Positions 47,602 to 55,789 of a stretch of DNA of 64,000 bases are shown piece after piece. The notes beneath the pieces are model-generated. The model made no database searches. It saw only the letters and a program-made list of their open reading frames with translations, and had not been told where the DNA came from. Source of the stretch: a virus. Made by a program: the position numbers and the translations under genes. The stretch's first letter is position 1; every line of letters starts with the position of its first letter. The stretch lies in the IMG/VR virus record IMGVR_UViG_3300011113_000640, positions 248,001 to 312,000 of that record; one strand, 5' to 3'.

Positions 47602-48419
47602 TTCATCTTTATTTGGAATTGTCGCATCTGATTGTTTATATCATTTTCTCTGAGTCGTTGCCAGGGATCTTGTTGTTGAGCTTTGACGGCATCCCAGAAA
47701 GTGGGATTCAGCCCCTGAGATTTAAGATAATCGTTGAGCTTGTCGCATTCTTTAAAGCGTTTGGTTGAGGTAGGAGGATAATGGAAGTCTTTGGGATTGC
47801 TGGGATTACCCTCTAATAGTTCTCGCTGTTTGTAGGTGGCATCAAGATTATTGCCGGTAAGATCGGCTCGGTCATGCGTGACATGCACATCGATCCTTTG
47901 GTATATGTCCACACAATAAGCATTTTGACTCAACCAAGCATCATTCATGCTATGCAGGCTGAGATGTCCTATAACATCCAGCCAGGCTCGAGGAACTATG
48001 GGAAATATGCTGTAGGGGTGATCATTGTGGGTATGCACCGCCAACAGTTTGAATTGTCCAGTGTACCGGCAAATTTCCGTATCCCAGGCTTCGCTGTCCA
48101 TTACAGCATCGTCATTCCAGAAAAACACCCAATCTGCCGAACTGGCCCGGGCCAAGGTGTTTACATAATCATGCAGTTGGCTGTAGCCCATGGGCTCAAA
48201 TGTCATGGCAGTATAGTTCACTCCCATGTCATCCAGTCTGGGTTGCAACACAGTTTGGAAATGTTCAATGCCCACAGTGTCATCTGTGTCCAGGCCCAAT
48301 AACACTTGTATGCTATCAAGATCCGCGGCCTTTTCTAACAGGCCAATTAGACTGCGTGTCAAGGCATTGGTGCGGCCTCGTGTGGGAAGTAATATTGCTA
48401 TTTTATAGTCGTTTGCCAT
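47598..48419 (-). CDS. Glycosyltransferase-like protein (GT-A fold)
   Basis: 273 aa. The N-terminus KIAILLPTRGRTNALTRSL is a GT2-like first strand; VFFWNDDAVMDSEAWDTEIC supplies the D-x-D region (NDDA); the C-terminal part contains HDRADLTGNNLDATY. It overlaps the RmlB gene by ATGA. A T4-type late box lies eight bases before its ATG. Acceptor unknown. Confidence 0.75.
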   Translation of the reverse strand: MANDYKIAILLPTRGRTNALTRSLIGLLEKAADLDSIQVLLGLDTDDTVGIEHFQTVLQPRLDDMGVNYTAMTFEPMGYSQLHDYVNTLARASSADWVFFWNDDAVMDSEAWDTEICRYTGQFKLLAVHTHNDHPYSIFPIVPRAWLDVIGHLSLHSMNDAWLSQNAYCVDIYQRIDVHVTHDRADLTGNNLDATYKQRELLEGNPSNPKDFHYPPTSTKRFKECDKLNDYLKSQGLNPTFWDAVKAQQQDPWQRLRENDINNQMRQFQIKMK

Positions 48420-48427
48420 AGTGCGAA

Positions 48428-48435
48428 TATTTATA
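48428..48435 (-). promoter_or_regulatory. T4-type late promoter box
   Basis: TATAAATA on the minus strand, eight bases before the ATG at 48419, with no room for a ribosome binding site. It would drive the sugar cluster downstream late in infection. Confidence 0.6.
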
Positions 48436-48461
48436 TACGCCGTTTACGGTGCAAACAAATA

Positions 48462-48911
48462 CTAACCTTCGTAGATGGCACTGTTGGCACCGTGTTCGGC
48501 ACATTCTACACGCACACAGTAACAACGGTCATTGGTCTTTTTGCGGATTAGTTGATCAGCAAAGTTAAAAGCATGTTCGGCAAACTTCTCTGCACCCACT
48601 CCATTGAATATTCTAATCTCTACTAGGTCCAATGCTTGTAATTCTTCAAACTTAGCCAAGTGTGGATCTCGTTTATCCAGGGCCAACTTGTGATCAAAAT
48701 GATCTTCCAACCAGGCTTTTAGTTCTTTGAGTCCGCCAAAGTCCACTGCCCAGTTTTTATCGTCCAGACTGTCACAACCAAAAGTGAATGTGAACGCCAG
48801 ACTGTAACCATGTAGCAAGTGACAGTGACTGTGATCAGCATTGGGCTGTCTAAATACAGCACTCAAGCCAATGTTGTGCCCGTAGTGTTTTGTTGAATAA
48901 TACTTTGCCAT
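48462..48911 (-). CDS. queD: 6-carboxy-5,6,7,8-tetrahydropterin synthase-like
   Basis: 149 aa. The core is HSHCHLLHGYSLAFTFTFG, where the second zinc His of the usual HGH is Tyr (HGY), as in a QueD variant I recall from phages. VDFGGLKELKAWLEDHFDHK is the conserved D-F-G...H-x-L region and CAEHGANSAIYEG the C-terminal Glu-His site. It converts dihydroneopterin triphosphate to CPH4 for QueE. It has its own promoter and AGGAG. Confidence 0.85.
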   Translation of the reverse strand: MAKYYSTKHYGHNIGLSAVFRQPNADHSHCHLLHGYSLAFTFTFGCDSLDDKNWAVDFGGLKELKAWLEDHFDHKLALDKRDPHLAKFEELQALDLVEIRIFNGVGAEKFAEHAFNFADQLIRKKTNDRCYCVRVECAEHGANSAIYEG

Positions 48912-48929
48912 TATAATTCTCCTATGTTA

Positions 48930-48958
48930 ATTATAGCATAGGCGGCAGAGTTTGTAAA
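48930..48958 (-). promoter_or_regulatory. Sigma70-type promoter for queD
   Basis: Minus strand TTTACA (48953-48958), 17 bases, TATAAT (48930-48935), 18 bases before the ATG, with AGGAG in the leader. Confidence 0.75.
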
Positions 48959-48986
48959 GCGGGAGTGACGCCAAGACCGCTGGATA

Positions 48987-49211
48987 TTATTTTTTGTTTT
49001 TGGGTGCTACAGATTTTTCCGGTGCTGTTTTTCTTGCAGATTTGGTCTGGGTGGTATCTGTCATGTCAATGAGTTGTTGCACCGTATCAAGAGCTTGTGT
49101 AGTAGCAAACATCTGCCAAAGTTGATTGTTGGCTACCTCAATGCTGGTGAATTCTAGTTCAATGATCTGATCATTTTTTAACTGGAGTTGGAATTTTCTT
49201 TGTTGGCTCAT
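48987..49211 (-). CDS. Small phage protein
   Basis: 74 aa. It begins MSQQRKFQLQLKNDQIIELE, a beta strand pattern, has VANNQLWQMFATTQALDTVQ, and ends with a Lys-rich tail (KTAPEKSVAPKNKK). Eight bases separate it from the 59-aa gene. Function unknown. Confidence 0.55.
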   Translation of the reverse strand: MSQQRKFQLQLKNDQIIELEFTSIEVANNQLWQMFATTQALDTVQQLIDMTDTTQTKSARKTAPEKSVAPKNKK

Positions 49212-49219
49212 GTGTGTCC

Positions 49220-49399
49220 TTAATCGTAGTAAACGTATCCTGATTGTTTATTAGTTATGTTTGCACCAGGTCGATCTATTTCTTTTGAGGGCTTGTCCCA
49301 AAGTCTAGCGCGACCTTCTCTCTGCTGTTGTTCGGTGTCGGGGTGCTGTTGTTTATACCGTGTTAACCATTGATCAAATTCGCTGATGTATTTTACCAT
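49220..49399 (-). CDS. Small conserved phage protein
   Basis: 59 aa, starting MVKYISEFDQWLTRYKQQHP. It has EQQQREGRARLWDKPSKEID and ends SGYVYYD. Similar EFD-W-L-T-Y...RLWDKPSKEIDRP sequences are familiar from T4-like cyanophages. Its ATG overlaps the end of the HIT gene. Function unknown. Confidence 0.65.
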   Translation of the reverse strand: MVKYISEFDQWLTRYKQQHPDTEQQQREGRARLWDKPSKEIDRPGANITNKQSGYVYYD

Positions 49400-49764
49400 T
49401 TTTTGTAATTGCCTTTGCCGGGTATTGTATTACGGACACCGCCCACTGGATCTTCTACATCGCCCTTTTGACGTGGAATAAGATGTATGTGTGGATACAT
49501 CACAGTTTGACCCGCTGCTTCTCCTGAATTATAACCAATGTTGAATGCATCGCATTCTCCTTCTGCAACCATGTGGATGCCGTCGGCTAGGGCATCTTCA
49601 AAGGCCCTGACTATCCAATTAGGATTGTCGTTGTCTTTGGGCACATACAATCTATGACCGGGTGTGCATGGATAGCGATCAAGATACACCATGGTCGTGG
49701 TTTTTTCATCTACCTGTTGGTCCCAGGGTGCTATGCCTGCCTTTTGTGCTTCGATCAATTTCAT
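49393..49764 (-). CDS. HIT-family protein
   Basis: 123 aa from ATG 49764. The histidine-triad motif appears as TVMYPHIHLIPRQKGD, and DRYPCTPGHRLYVPKDND and DAFNIGYNSGEAAGQT match the HIT fold (nucleotide-binding loops). HIT enzymes hydrolyse nucleotide phosphoramidates or diadenosine polyphosphates. The last His of the HxHxH triad is replaced by Pro-Arg context as in some Fhit-like variants. It overlaps the 59-aa gene. Confidence 0.8.
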   Translation of the reverse strand: MKLIEAQKAGIAPWDQQVDEKTTTMVYLDRYPCTPGHRLYVPKDNDNPNWIVRAFEDALADGIHMVAEGECDAFNIGYNSGEAAGQTVMYPHIHLIPRQKGDVEDPVGGVRNTIPGKGNYKKW

Positions 49765-49765
49765 T

Positions 49766-52252
49766 TTAGTCAAACCAGTATCTAATTTCGTGCATGACAC
49801 GATAATGATTCAGCCCACTGGTAGCAGTGGTCATCGCGCTGAATCGATATTGTGTGTTTTTGTTTATCATGCTTGTGTATAAACCTCTGACATAAGGTGT
49901 GACCTGATTCTGTACCGACATCTTTTTATGAGTATACTGTATGTTACCTTGATTGTCAATACTGGTCGGCAGTTTTGCTTCTACTGAACCACTTAACACT
50001 ACAGGTTTGACACCACCATACAACCCAAAATGTCCTCCTCTCTTGACATCACCAAATCTATAACCAGTTTCTGCCCAGGCACCGGTCATGTTATTTACAC
50101 GGGTGATCAATCCTGGATTGATGTTGGTAGACACGTGCATCAAGCTGGCCTGCGCACTAAATCCTCTGTGTCGGAAAGTTACCACATTATCCAAGATGCC
50201 AGAACTGTTTATGCTTCCCCAACTGCCACCAAACGCTATCCAAGGGTTGGCGTTGAGATTGGTGTACTGCACCCCATAGGTAAATTTGCCTTTGCTGTAG
50301 ACCTTGGGCAGGCCCACGGTGTATTGCGTGGGTCGGTTCAATCCCATCCCTGTGTTGTCTCTGCCGGCAAAATCGGTGCCAACTCGCATGCCGTTGACCG
50401 TGGTCAAAGCACCGTTGACAAGATATTCTGCATGGCTGGTCAGTTCATATTGATCATTGTGTTCGGTATTGAAACCAAATGCATTCATGCGGTTGACATT
50501 CATTACCGAAATGTTGCTGTTGTAGCCTCGGCCCAGTTGATCCATGACCACAACTGATCCATCACCAAGATTGACTCCTGTCAAATATCCTGTTATGGGC
50601 TTGAGGCCGCTGAGGGTGGCCAAACTCAGTTGCCCTACTGGTTTGAATATGTCTTCTTCGCTGATCACAGCCACACCGTTGAAATAGGTTGCCGCGGTTC
50701 TGGCCAAAACTTCATTGGCCTGAGGCAAGGTCATGTATGGCCATTTTTGCAAAATAAGATTTACTGCACTCTGGGCAGTGGTCACTGTGGATGCGCCAAG
50801 TTCACTCATATACACAGCCAACTGGCGATCAGATCCATTCATAAAGCTCACAGCTGTCAACAAATAAAGTTTGCCGCCTGGACCACGCATCACGTTGACA
50901 GTATTGCCCATGTTGTCGCCGTTTTGCATTTCTGCGGCCTGTTTGACAAAATCAGTCAATAATTTTTGGTGTGCTGCCACGTACTTGCCGTCGGAGCTCT
51001 TTAACAAAAATTGATGGCTGGTGTTATTGCCACTGAAATCGGCTCCGCTGACCAAGATATCTTCTTTGCCGTCGCCGTTGATATCAACAAATTTGGGCTT
51101 GTATGTTGAGTAGGTGTTGGTGTTATAGCCAACTAGCACGTCGTCAGTGACATCAGTGAAATTGCCGCTGCCGTTGTTTTTCAAAAACTGTATTTCACTG
51201 AATTTCGATGCACTGTGATTGGGTCTACTGAAAATCAACACGTCGAGTTTGCTGTCGTCGTTGAAATCATAACTGACAGCTCGCACATTATGACTGCCAC
51301 CAAAATTATTACTGGCCCATTTGGGCAGCTCAAACCTGGGTGTAGGCAAGGTGTGTAATACAGTGAACACCGCTTCGTTGGAAGCATTCAAAGACCAGGA
51401 GAACAGTTTGGTAGCGGCACTGCCCGCGGTCCACTGGTCAGTGGCTATGATTTGTCCTTGTCCATTGCCCAGAAAATCACCAATGGCCACAGCACTGGCT
51501 CCGCGTATAACAGGATTGGTCTGACTTTGAGTATGCACCGAGAAACTGCTGATGCGGTTGTTCAAGGCTATGGTTGTGTTGGTTCCATAGTCAGCAATAA
51601 CAATGTCCTTGTAACCGTCGCCGTTGAGGTCTCCAACCGCACTATCATGGCTCCAGATAGGAACAGTGGTCAGCGTCTGTCGTTCAAAACTTGTACCGTT
51701 ATTACGGAAGAAGTATGCAGGACCATAGTGTTGCATGTCAGTACCAGGAGACACAAACAGATCATGGCGTCCAGTTTTAAAGAAGTCGTCGAGTTTGATG
51801 CTGGGTTCTGTGCCCAGGATCACATTGGTGTCATTGGGGAACCATTGTGCGGTTTTGTCTACCAGTTGACCGTTGTTCCAACTAAACATGCTGAGCCTAA
51901 AACTGCCCCACTCTGGCACTGTGGCCGGCTGTGTCATTCTACCTGCGATGAGCACATCATCTTTACCGGTACCGGTAAGATCTGCTGTAAATGTGTCAGC
52001 CACAGCCCAGGCATGTCCATTGTTGACTCCGGGTGCATTGATCAAGGGATCAATTGTGGCTACCTTGACAGGTGTGGCATAGGGCACTTCAGTTCTGAGA
52101 TAAGGATTTGATGATACCGGAGGAACCATAACTGGCGGAGCCATGTATGCAGTTCCTGGATTGCCAGCGCCTCCACCACCACCACCACCACCGCAACCGG
52201 TAATGACGATAACTGTGCCAAAAAGACAAGTCCAAAGCAGTTTGCGCCGCAT
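49766..52252 (-). CDS. Lipoprotein with FG-GAP propeller repeats and C-terminal barrel-like domain
   Basis: 828 aa. The lipobox is GTVIVITGC near residue 20, followed by eight glycines, a proline-rich linker and repeated FG-GAP/VCBS-type blades: DLTGTGKDDVLIAG, DLNGDGYKDIVIAD, DFNDDSKLDVLIFS and DINGDGKEDILVSG, each with the Ca-binding DxNxDxxxD loop. After residue 560 the sequence turns to alternating strands and ends YRVMHEIRYWFD, like the end of an outer-membrane barrel. It has a strong promoter. It is the longest intact gene here and probably reached the outer membrane. Likely acquired. Confidence 0.75.
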   Translation of the reverse strand: MRRKLLWTCLFGTVIVITGCGGGGGGGGAGNPGTAYMAPPVMVPPVSSNPYLRTEVPYATPVKVATIDPLINAPGVNNGHAWAVADTFTADLTGTGKDDVLIAGRMTQPATVPEWGSFRLSMFSWNNGQLVDKTAQWFPNDTNVILGTEPSIKLDDFFKTGRHDLFVSPGTDMQHYGPAYFFRNNGTSFERQTLTTVPIWSHDSAVGDLNGDGYKDIVIADYGTNTTIALNNRISSFSVHTQSQTNPVIRGASAVAIGDFLGNGQGQIIATDQWTAGSAATKLFSWSLNASNEAVFTVLHTLPTPRFELPKWASNNFGGSHNVRAVSYDFNDDSKLDVLIFSRPNHSASKFSEIQFLKNNGSGNFTDVTDDVLVGYNTNTYSTYKPKFVDINGDGKEDILVSGADFSGNNTSHQFLLKSSDGKYVAAHQKLLTDFVKQAAEMQNGDNMGNTVNVMRGPGGKLYLLTAVSFMNGSDRQLAVYMSELGASTVTTAQSAVNLILQKWPYMTLPQANEVLARTAATYFNGVAVISEEDIFKPVGQLSLATLSGLKPITGYLTGVNLGDGSVVVMDQLGRGYNSNISVMNVNRMNAFGFNTEHNDQYELTSHAEYLVNGALTTVNGMRVGTDFAGRDNTGMGLNRPTQYTVGLPKVYSKGKFTYGVQYTNLNANPWIAFGGSWGSINSSGILDNVVTFRHRGFSAQASLMHVSTNINPGLITRVNNMTGAWAETGYRFGDVKRGGHFGLYGGVKPVVLSGSVEAKLPTSIDNQGNIQYTHKKMSVQNQVTPYVRGLYTSMINKNTQYRFSAMTTATSGLNHYRVMHEIRYWFD

Positions 52253-52283
52253 GCTAACACCTACAAGAGTTTACAATAAAACT

Positions 52284-52312
52284 ATTATAGCACCACGGGT
52301 ATTTTGTGTCAA
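52284..52312 (-). promoter_or_regulatory. Sigma70-type promoter for the FG-GAP lipoprotein
   Basis: Minus strand TTGACA (52307-52312), 17 bases, TATAAT (52284-52289), about 30 bases before the ATG. Confidence 0.85.
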
Positions 52313-52318
52313 ACTAGG

Positions 52319-52747
52319 TTAGTACACGCTAACTTCTTGTTCTAAATAGCGAATCAGCTCTTTGTCTGTGGGTTCTACGGTGTAGTTCTGCTTGAAAAAG
52401 ATTTCGTAGCTGTCCGAACCGTATTTGCCTATGCCGTAGAGCTTGGTGGCATCCACACCATCCCAAGTGGCAAAGTCCAAGGTCATTCGTCGGAGACGTT
52501 CGTAACGCACATTGACCATGCCCAGACTCCAGATCACGTCTTTGACTTCCCGTTCAGTGGCGCCATAAAAAGCTCGGGGCCCGCGCCATTTCGACCAGAA
52601 CACAGGCGCCACGTGTTTAACTGGTTTACGACCAGTTTGGTTCAGCATGATCACGGCCACCATGTGTTGCCAGGCACCATGGGTATACTGAAAACCATCT
52701 GGCAACTGTTGTTGCACCATGAGGTCATCACGGAGAGGCTGGATCAT
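52319..52747 (-). CDS. HhH-GPD DNA glycosylase-like protein (MBD4-like)
   Basis: 142 aa. It has HMVAVIMLNQTGRKPVKHVA, WSKWRGPRAFYGATEREVKD and the helix-hairpin-helix KLYGIGKYGSDSYEIFFKQN, followed by EPTDKELIRYLEQEV with a possible catalytic Asp. This is very like the glycosylase domain of MBD4, which removes mismatched thymine or uracil. It is next to small-membrane and FolE genes. Role could be repair or handling of modified bases. Confidence 0.75.
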   Translation of the reverse strand: MIQPLRDDLMVQQQLPDGFQYTHGAWQHMVAVIMLNQTGRKPVKHVAPVFWSKWRGPRAFYGATEREVKDVIWSLGMVNVRYERLRRMTLDFATWDGVDATKLYGIGKYGSDSYEIFFKQNYTVEPTDKELIRYLEQEVSVY

Positions 52748-52950
52748 TTGGCTTCGGGTTTAGTTTGCGACTGGATAGGTGTGCATCGCATCTCAGGTGG
52801 CTCGCACAATTCCCATCGGCCATTCCTGGTATCCATCCTGTACATTTGGCCGTTGAGCACTATGGGAGTAAAGGCACCATTGTCCACGCTGGGGTGGACG
52901 AATGTGTATCCTGTGAGAACTACTAGCACGCTTGTGAGTATGATTTCCAT
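52744..52950 (-). CDS. Small membrane-anchored or secreted protein
   Basis: 68 aa. The N-terminal segment MEIILTSVLVVLTGYTFVH is a likely signal anchor; the rest (NGAFTPIVLNGQMYRMDTRN, CEPPEMRCTPIQSQ) contains two cysteines. Both ends overlap neighbours. Function unknown. Confidence 0.55.
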   Translation of the reverse strand: MEIILTSVLVVLTGYTFVHPSVDNGAFTPIVLNGQMYRMDTRNGRWELCEPPEMRCTPIQSQTKPEAK

Positions 52951-53789
52951 TATCTAGGTGCGAACTCTTGTTGCAGTTTGATATTGTCCATGAACTCTTT
53001 CTTGGTGCCAGGATCAGTCTTAAACGCACCTCGGAGCACCGTGGTCTGTGTCAGGCTCGAATGTGCCATGATGCCGCGATTTTCACAGCAACCATGAGTG
53101 GCTTGGATATAAACACCAATATGTTCAGAATCTGTAGCACGAGCAATCTCTCGGGCAATGTCGTTGGCTAGTTCCTCTTGAAGAGTACCCCGGCGAGCAC
53201 ACCATTGAGCAATCCTAGTATACTTACTAAGACCAATGAGCTTGTTAGCCGCAATGATTCCGATGTAAGCAACTCCAGACACAGGCTGATGATGATGACT
53301 ACACATACTGCGCAATTCACTGCGTACAACCAACATACCTTCATATCTATCCTCACTATCGTTAGGGAAAGCAGTGGCATCAGGGCGGGGTTCATACCTA
53401 CCTGCCATGATTTCGTTGAAATACATCTTGGCCAATCTACGTGCTGTGCCAGCACTGTTGGGATCTGTTTCTCTATCAATCAACAAGGTATCCAGCACTC
53501 GTTCAAATGCTTCTGTGGCTTCATCAATCAACTGTTTGCGTTCTTGCTCTGATTCGATAAACTCACTGACGTTGTCTCCGGCCCAGAATCGTTTACCGCT
53601 GGCCCGCATGCTGTCTCGGATAACCTGGCTCAGTGGGCGACCTTCGTCGGGATCTACTACAGCATCCTCATAACCAGGATGATATGGCGCCTCTGCCACA
53701 ATACGGCTTTGTTGTAAGGCATCGAATGTTTTTTGGCTGGCATTATTTTTCACTGCGTTCTCTCTATCTTCACTGGTAAATGTTGTCAT
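52950..53789 (-). CDS. folE: GTP cyclohydrolase I
   Basis: 279 aa. The zinc and active-site motifs are ELRSMCSHHHQPVSGVAYIG, KLIGLSKYTRIAQWCARRGT and YIQATHGCCENRGIMAHSSL (zinc Cys in GCCENRG). It opens GTP to dihydroneopterin triphosphate, the first step to 7-deazaguanines. An N-terminal extension of about 80 residues exceeds the usual 190-220-aa enzyme. It has its own promoter, sharing sequence with the clamp promoter. Confidence 0.92.
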   Translation of the reverse strand: MTTFTSEDRENAVKNNASQKTFDALQQSRIVAEAPYHPGYEDAVVDPDEGRPLSQVIRDSMRASGKRFWAGDNVSEFIESEQERKQLIDEATEAFERVLDTLLIDRETDPNSAGTARRLAKMYFNEIMAGRYEPRPDATAFPNDSEDRYEGMLVVRSELRSMCSHHHQPVSGVAYIGIIAANKLIGLSKYTRIAQWCARRGTLQEELANDIAREIARATDSEHIGVYIQATHGCCENRGIMAHSSLTQTTVLRGAFKTDPGTKKEFMDNIKLQQEFAPR

Positions 53790-53800
53790 AGTTTTCTTTC

Positions 53801-53828
53801 ATTATACAGGTTATTTAGATTTTTGCAA
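53801..53828 (-). promoter_or_regulatory. Sigma70-type promoter for folE
   Basis: Minus strand TTGCAA (53823-53828), 16 bases, TATAAT (53801-53806). The stretch GCAAAAATCTAAATAACCTG before the -10 is almost the same as in the clamp promoter (61768-61796). Confidence 0.75.
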
Positions 53829-54402
53829 GATCAAATGGAATTTTTCTCAAGTCTGGATAAATTCCTGGTTGCGATTTGGGGTCAATAGTTGGTAATAGTT
53901 CCAAGCCCTTGGCACACAATTCCAAAGTAGGGCAATAATGCCACCCTAAAATTAATTCTGTTTCTTCTTGCCAAGGTATGTGTAAGTCTCGCCCATCTGC
54001 TCTTTGTCGACTAAACACTTTGTATGCTTCTGCATCGTCCAGCAATATTGCTCCCGCCTTGCCCAACTGCAAAGGTTTGGTCCAACCAAAGCTCAAACAT
54101 TGAAATTGACCTGCACGATACATGTTGCGTTCCAAGCGTCTGGCACTGTCCCATATACGAGAATTGGCAAATTGATATTCGCCTCGCCAGGTTTGATCAG
54201 TAAGTTTGTAATCAACACCCAGATGAGTCAGCATCATAGGAACACTGAGATAAGTGTATGCTGTAAAACTGGTTTGTTTTACCCGATCATATCTGAAACA
54301 TAGTTCAAGAGCATGTGTACAACCATCTGTGAGTACCACATAAGGTGCGCCAGTGTACTCGGCCAAGGCTGATTCAAAGTCAAACAAGGCTTGAAAACTC
54401 AT
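53815..54402 (-). CDS. Short DegT-like aminotransferase-fold protein
   Basis: 195 aa from ATG 54402. It has YVVLTDGCTHALELCFRY and CLSFGWTKPLQLGKAGAILL, matching the substrate loop and PLP lysine (GWTKPL) of DegT aminotransferases, but only about half of the usual 370 aa is present. It may be a shortened phage variant or an internal-deletion form. It overlaps the coiled-coil gene upstream. Activity uncertain. Confidence 0.65.
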   Translation of the reverse strand: MSFQALFDFESALAEYTGAPYVVLTDGCTHALELCFRYDRVKQTSFTAYTYLSVPMMLTHLGVDYKLTDQTWRGEYQFANSRIWDSARRLERNMYRAGQFQCLSFGWTKPLQLGKAGAILLDDAEAYKVFSRQRADGRDLHIPWQEETELILGWHYCPTLELCAKGLELLPTIDPKSQPGIYPDLRKIPFDLAKI

Positions 54403-54761
54403 TCGCTTAGATGATCCTTTTTGATTTCTCGCACCGAACATCCTAGTTGTTCAGCTATGGAATTTTTTAGCTGTATTCTCTGATTATTTAAATTTCTTAT
54501 CATGATAGCTCTACGGCCTAATTCTTCCAACGACAATTCAGATTCTCTGCCTGATTTTAATTCTGCTTCTAAATTCCAAATTTCACTGTGTATGCCATGC
54601 AGTTGAGCTAATTCTTGTTCGACCATGCCAAGATCGTATCCGCTGTCGTTGAGCTGACGATCATAGAAATCAAATTCTTCCTGATTCGCTCCATTGGTCT
54701 TGGCTAATTTTAACTTGGCAATGGCAAATCTGTCTACCAGTTCGATCACAGGAAATATCAT
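54399..54761 (-). CDS. Helical protein often found in glycan clusters (DUF6165-like)
   Basis: 120 aa. The start MIFPVIELVDRFAIAKLKLA and the following helices (QELAQLHGIHSEIWNLEAEL, IMIRNLNNQRIQLKNSIAEQ) resemble the DUF6165-type family near LPS genes, a coiled coil with a KTN-ANQEE break. Coupled to both neighbours by ATGA. Function unknown. Confidence 0.55.
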   Translation of the reverse strand: MIFPVIELVDRFAIAKLKLAKTNGANQEEFDFYDRQLNDSGYDLGMVEQELAQLHGIHSEIWNLEAELKSGRESELSLEELGRRAIMIRNLNNQRIQLKNSIAEQLGCSVREIKKDHLSE

Positions 54762-55786
54762 AGATACATGGTCTCAAGTCGTTTAGGATCATCTAAAATC
54801 TTTTGTATTTCAATATTGTTGACATTGGGCCTGCATGGTCGGCATAGGCCAACATTGGTTCGATTGTAAATCTCTTGGTGTCGTTTGCCCAACCACAGGT
54901 CTCGGAAATCGCCGGAATCCCAAGAACCTAGTTCAAACTGTGGATCACCTTTGCCTTCACAACACACATAAATCTTGCCATTGGCACAAAACACTGGAAA
55001 ATGAAACATTTGGTGGCATTTTTTATAAGTTCTTGGCAGGGTCTTGTTGGTGTTAACCCAATATTTTACATTGTGCTTTTGTCCAAGATGTTCTAACATG
55101 GTCAAGGTAGCATCCGTCAACGTATGTGCCTGATTGTTTACTATCACTGGTCTAAAATACAACATTCTGCCGCCCAGGCGTTTGACCAGGGCAAACAAGT
55201 CATCCATGGCTTGATAATTGTCATTGAGCGGATTGATCAAGCATTTGAAATCTACATTGGCTCCGGCTTCGATCAAGGCCCGGGCATTGTCACACACCTT
55301 GTTGAACAAACTCCTGGCTGTAAGACTGCGTCGGATCTGTTCATACAGATCCTCAGTGCCAGCATCTATATCTATGCCAATCCAGGCTATCTTGCGTAGT
55401 TTTTCCACGGACACACTGCTCAACAATTTGTCTAGATTGCTTCCATTGGTAGTGATACTACAAAAAAATCCCAAGTCAATGGTGTGTTCTATCACATGTT
55501 CATAACCAATCAATACCGTGGGTTCGCCGCCGCCTGGATAGGTAATGGTGTGCGTGGTACCATAACTTCGAGGACTGTGCGCTCGCCACCCGGCCAATTT
55601 ATCCAAGAGGTCAATGTATTCAGTGTATTTTTTTTGCACCGGTTCTTGAGCTCTAAATTCTGCCGAGTTGCAATAGTAACAATCTTGATTGCACACATTG
55701 GTCAGATCGATGTCTACCTGCGCAGGCAAGATACCCATGCTGTCTTGATTTTTCATCCAGTGGACGAGTTCGGCAAATTGATACAT
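54758..55786 (-). CDS. Radical SAM/SPASM protein
   Basis: 342 aa. CNQDCYYCNSAEFR near residue 33 is the CxxxCxxC cluster site; TYPGGGEPTVLIGYEHV, ITTNGSNLDK and WIGIDIDAGTE complete the core. The C-terminal SPASM-type cysteines are in CANGKIYVCCEGKGDPQFEL and NVGLCRPCRPNV. SPASM proteins bind extra clusters and modify peptides or sugars. Next to a GalE-like gene and DegT-like gene. Confidence 0.85.
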   Translation of the reverse strand: MYQFAELVHWMKNQDSMGILPAQVDIDLTNVCNQDCYYCNSAEFRAQEPVQKKYTEYIDLLDKLAGWRAHSPRSYGTTHTITYPGGGEPTVLIGYEHVIEHTIDLGFFCSITTNGSNLDKLLSSVSVEKLRKIAWIGIDIDAGTEDLYEQIRRSLTARSLFNKVCDNARALIEAGANVDFKCLINPLNDNYQAMDDLFALVKRLGGRMLYFRPVIVNNQAHTLTDATLTMLEHLGQKHNVKYWVNTNKTLPRTYKKCHQMFHFPVFCANGKIYVCCEGKGDPQFELGSWDSGDFRDLWLGKRHQEIYNRTNVGLCRPCRPNVNNIEIQKILDDPKRLETMYL

Positions 55787-55789
55787 GTT

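Noticed and set aside
52171-52195. Phase-variable repeat in the lipoprotein gene
   Set aside because: The CCA/CCG-type repeat is in triplets, so length change alters glycine number but not the reading frame; it is not an on/off switch.
53168-53479. Minus-strand frame with a membrane-like sequence inside folE
   Set aside because: It lies wholly inside the well-supported folE gene in another frame of the same strand; the hydrophobicity is a codon-shift effect.
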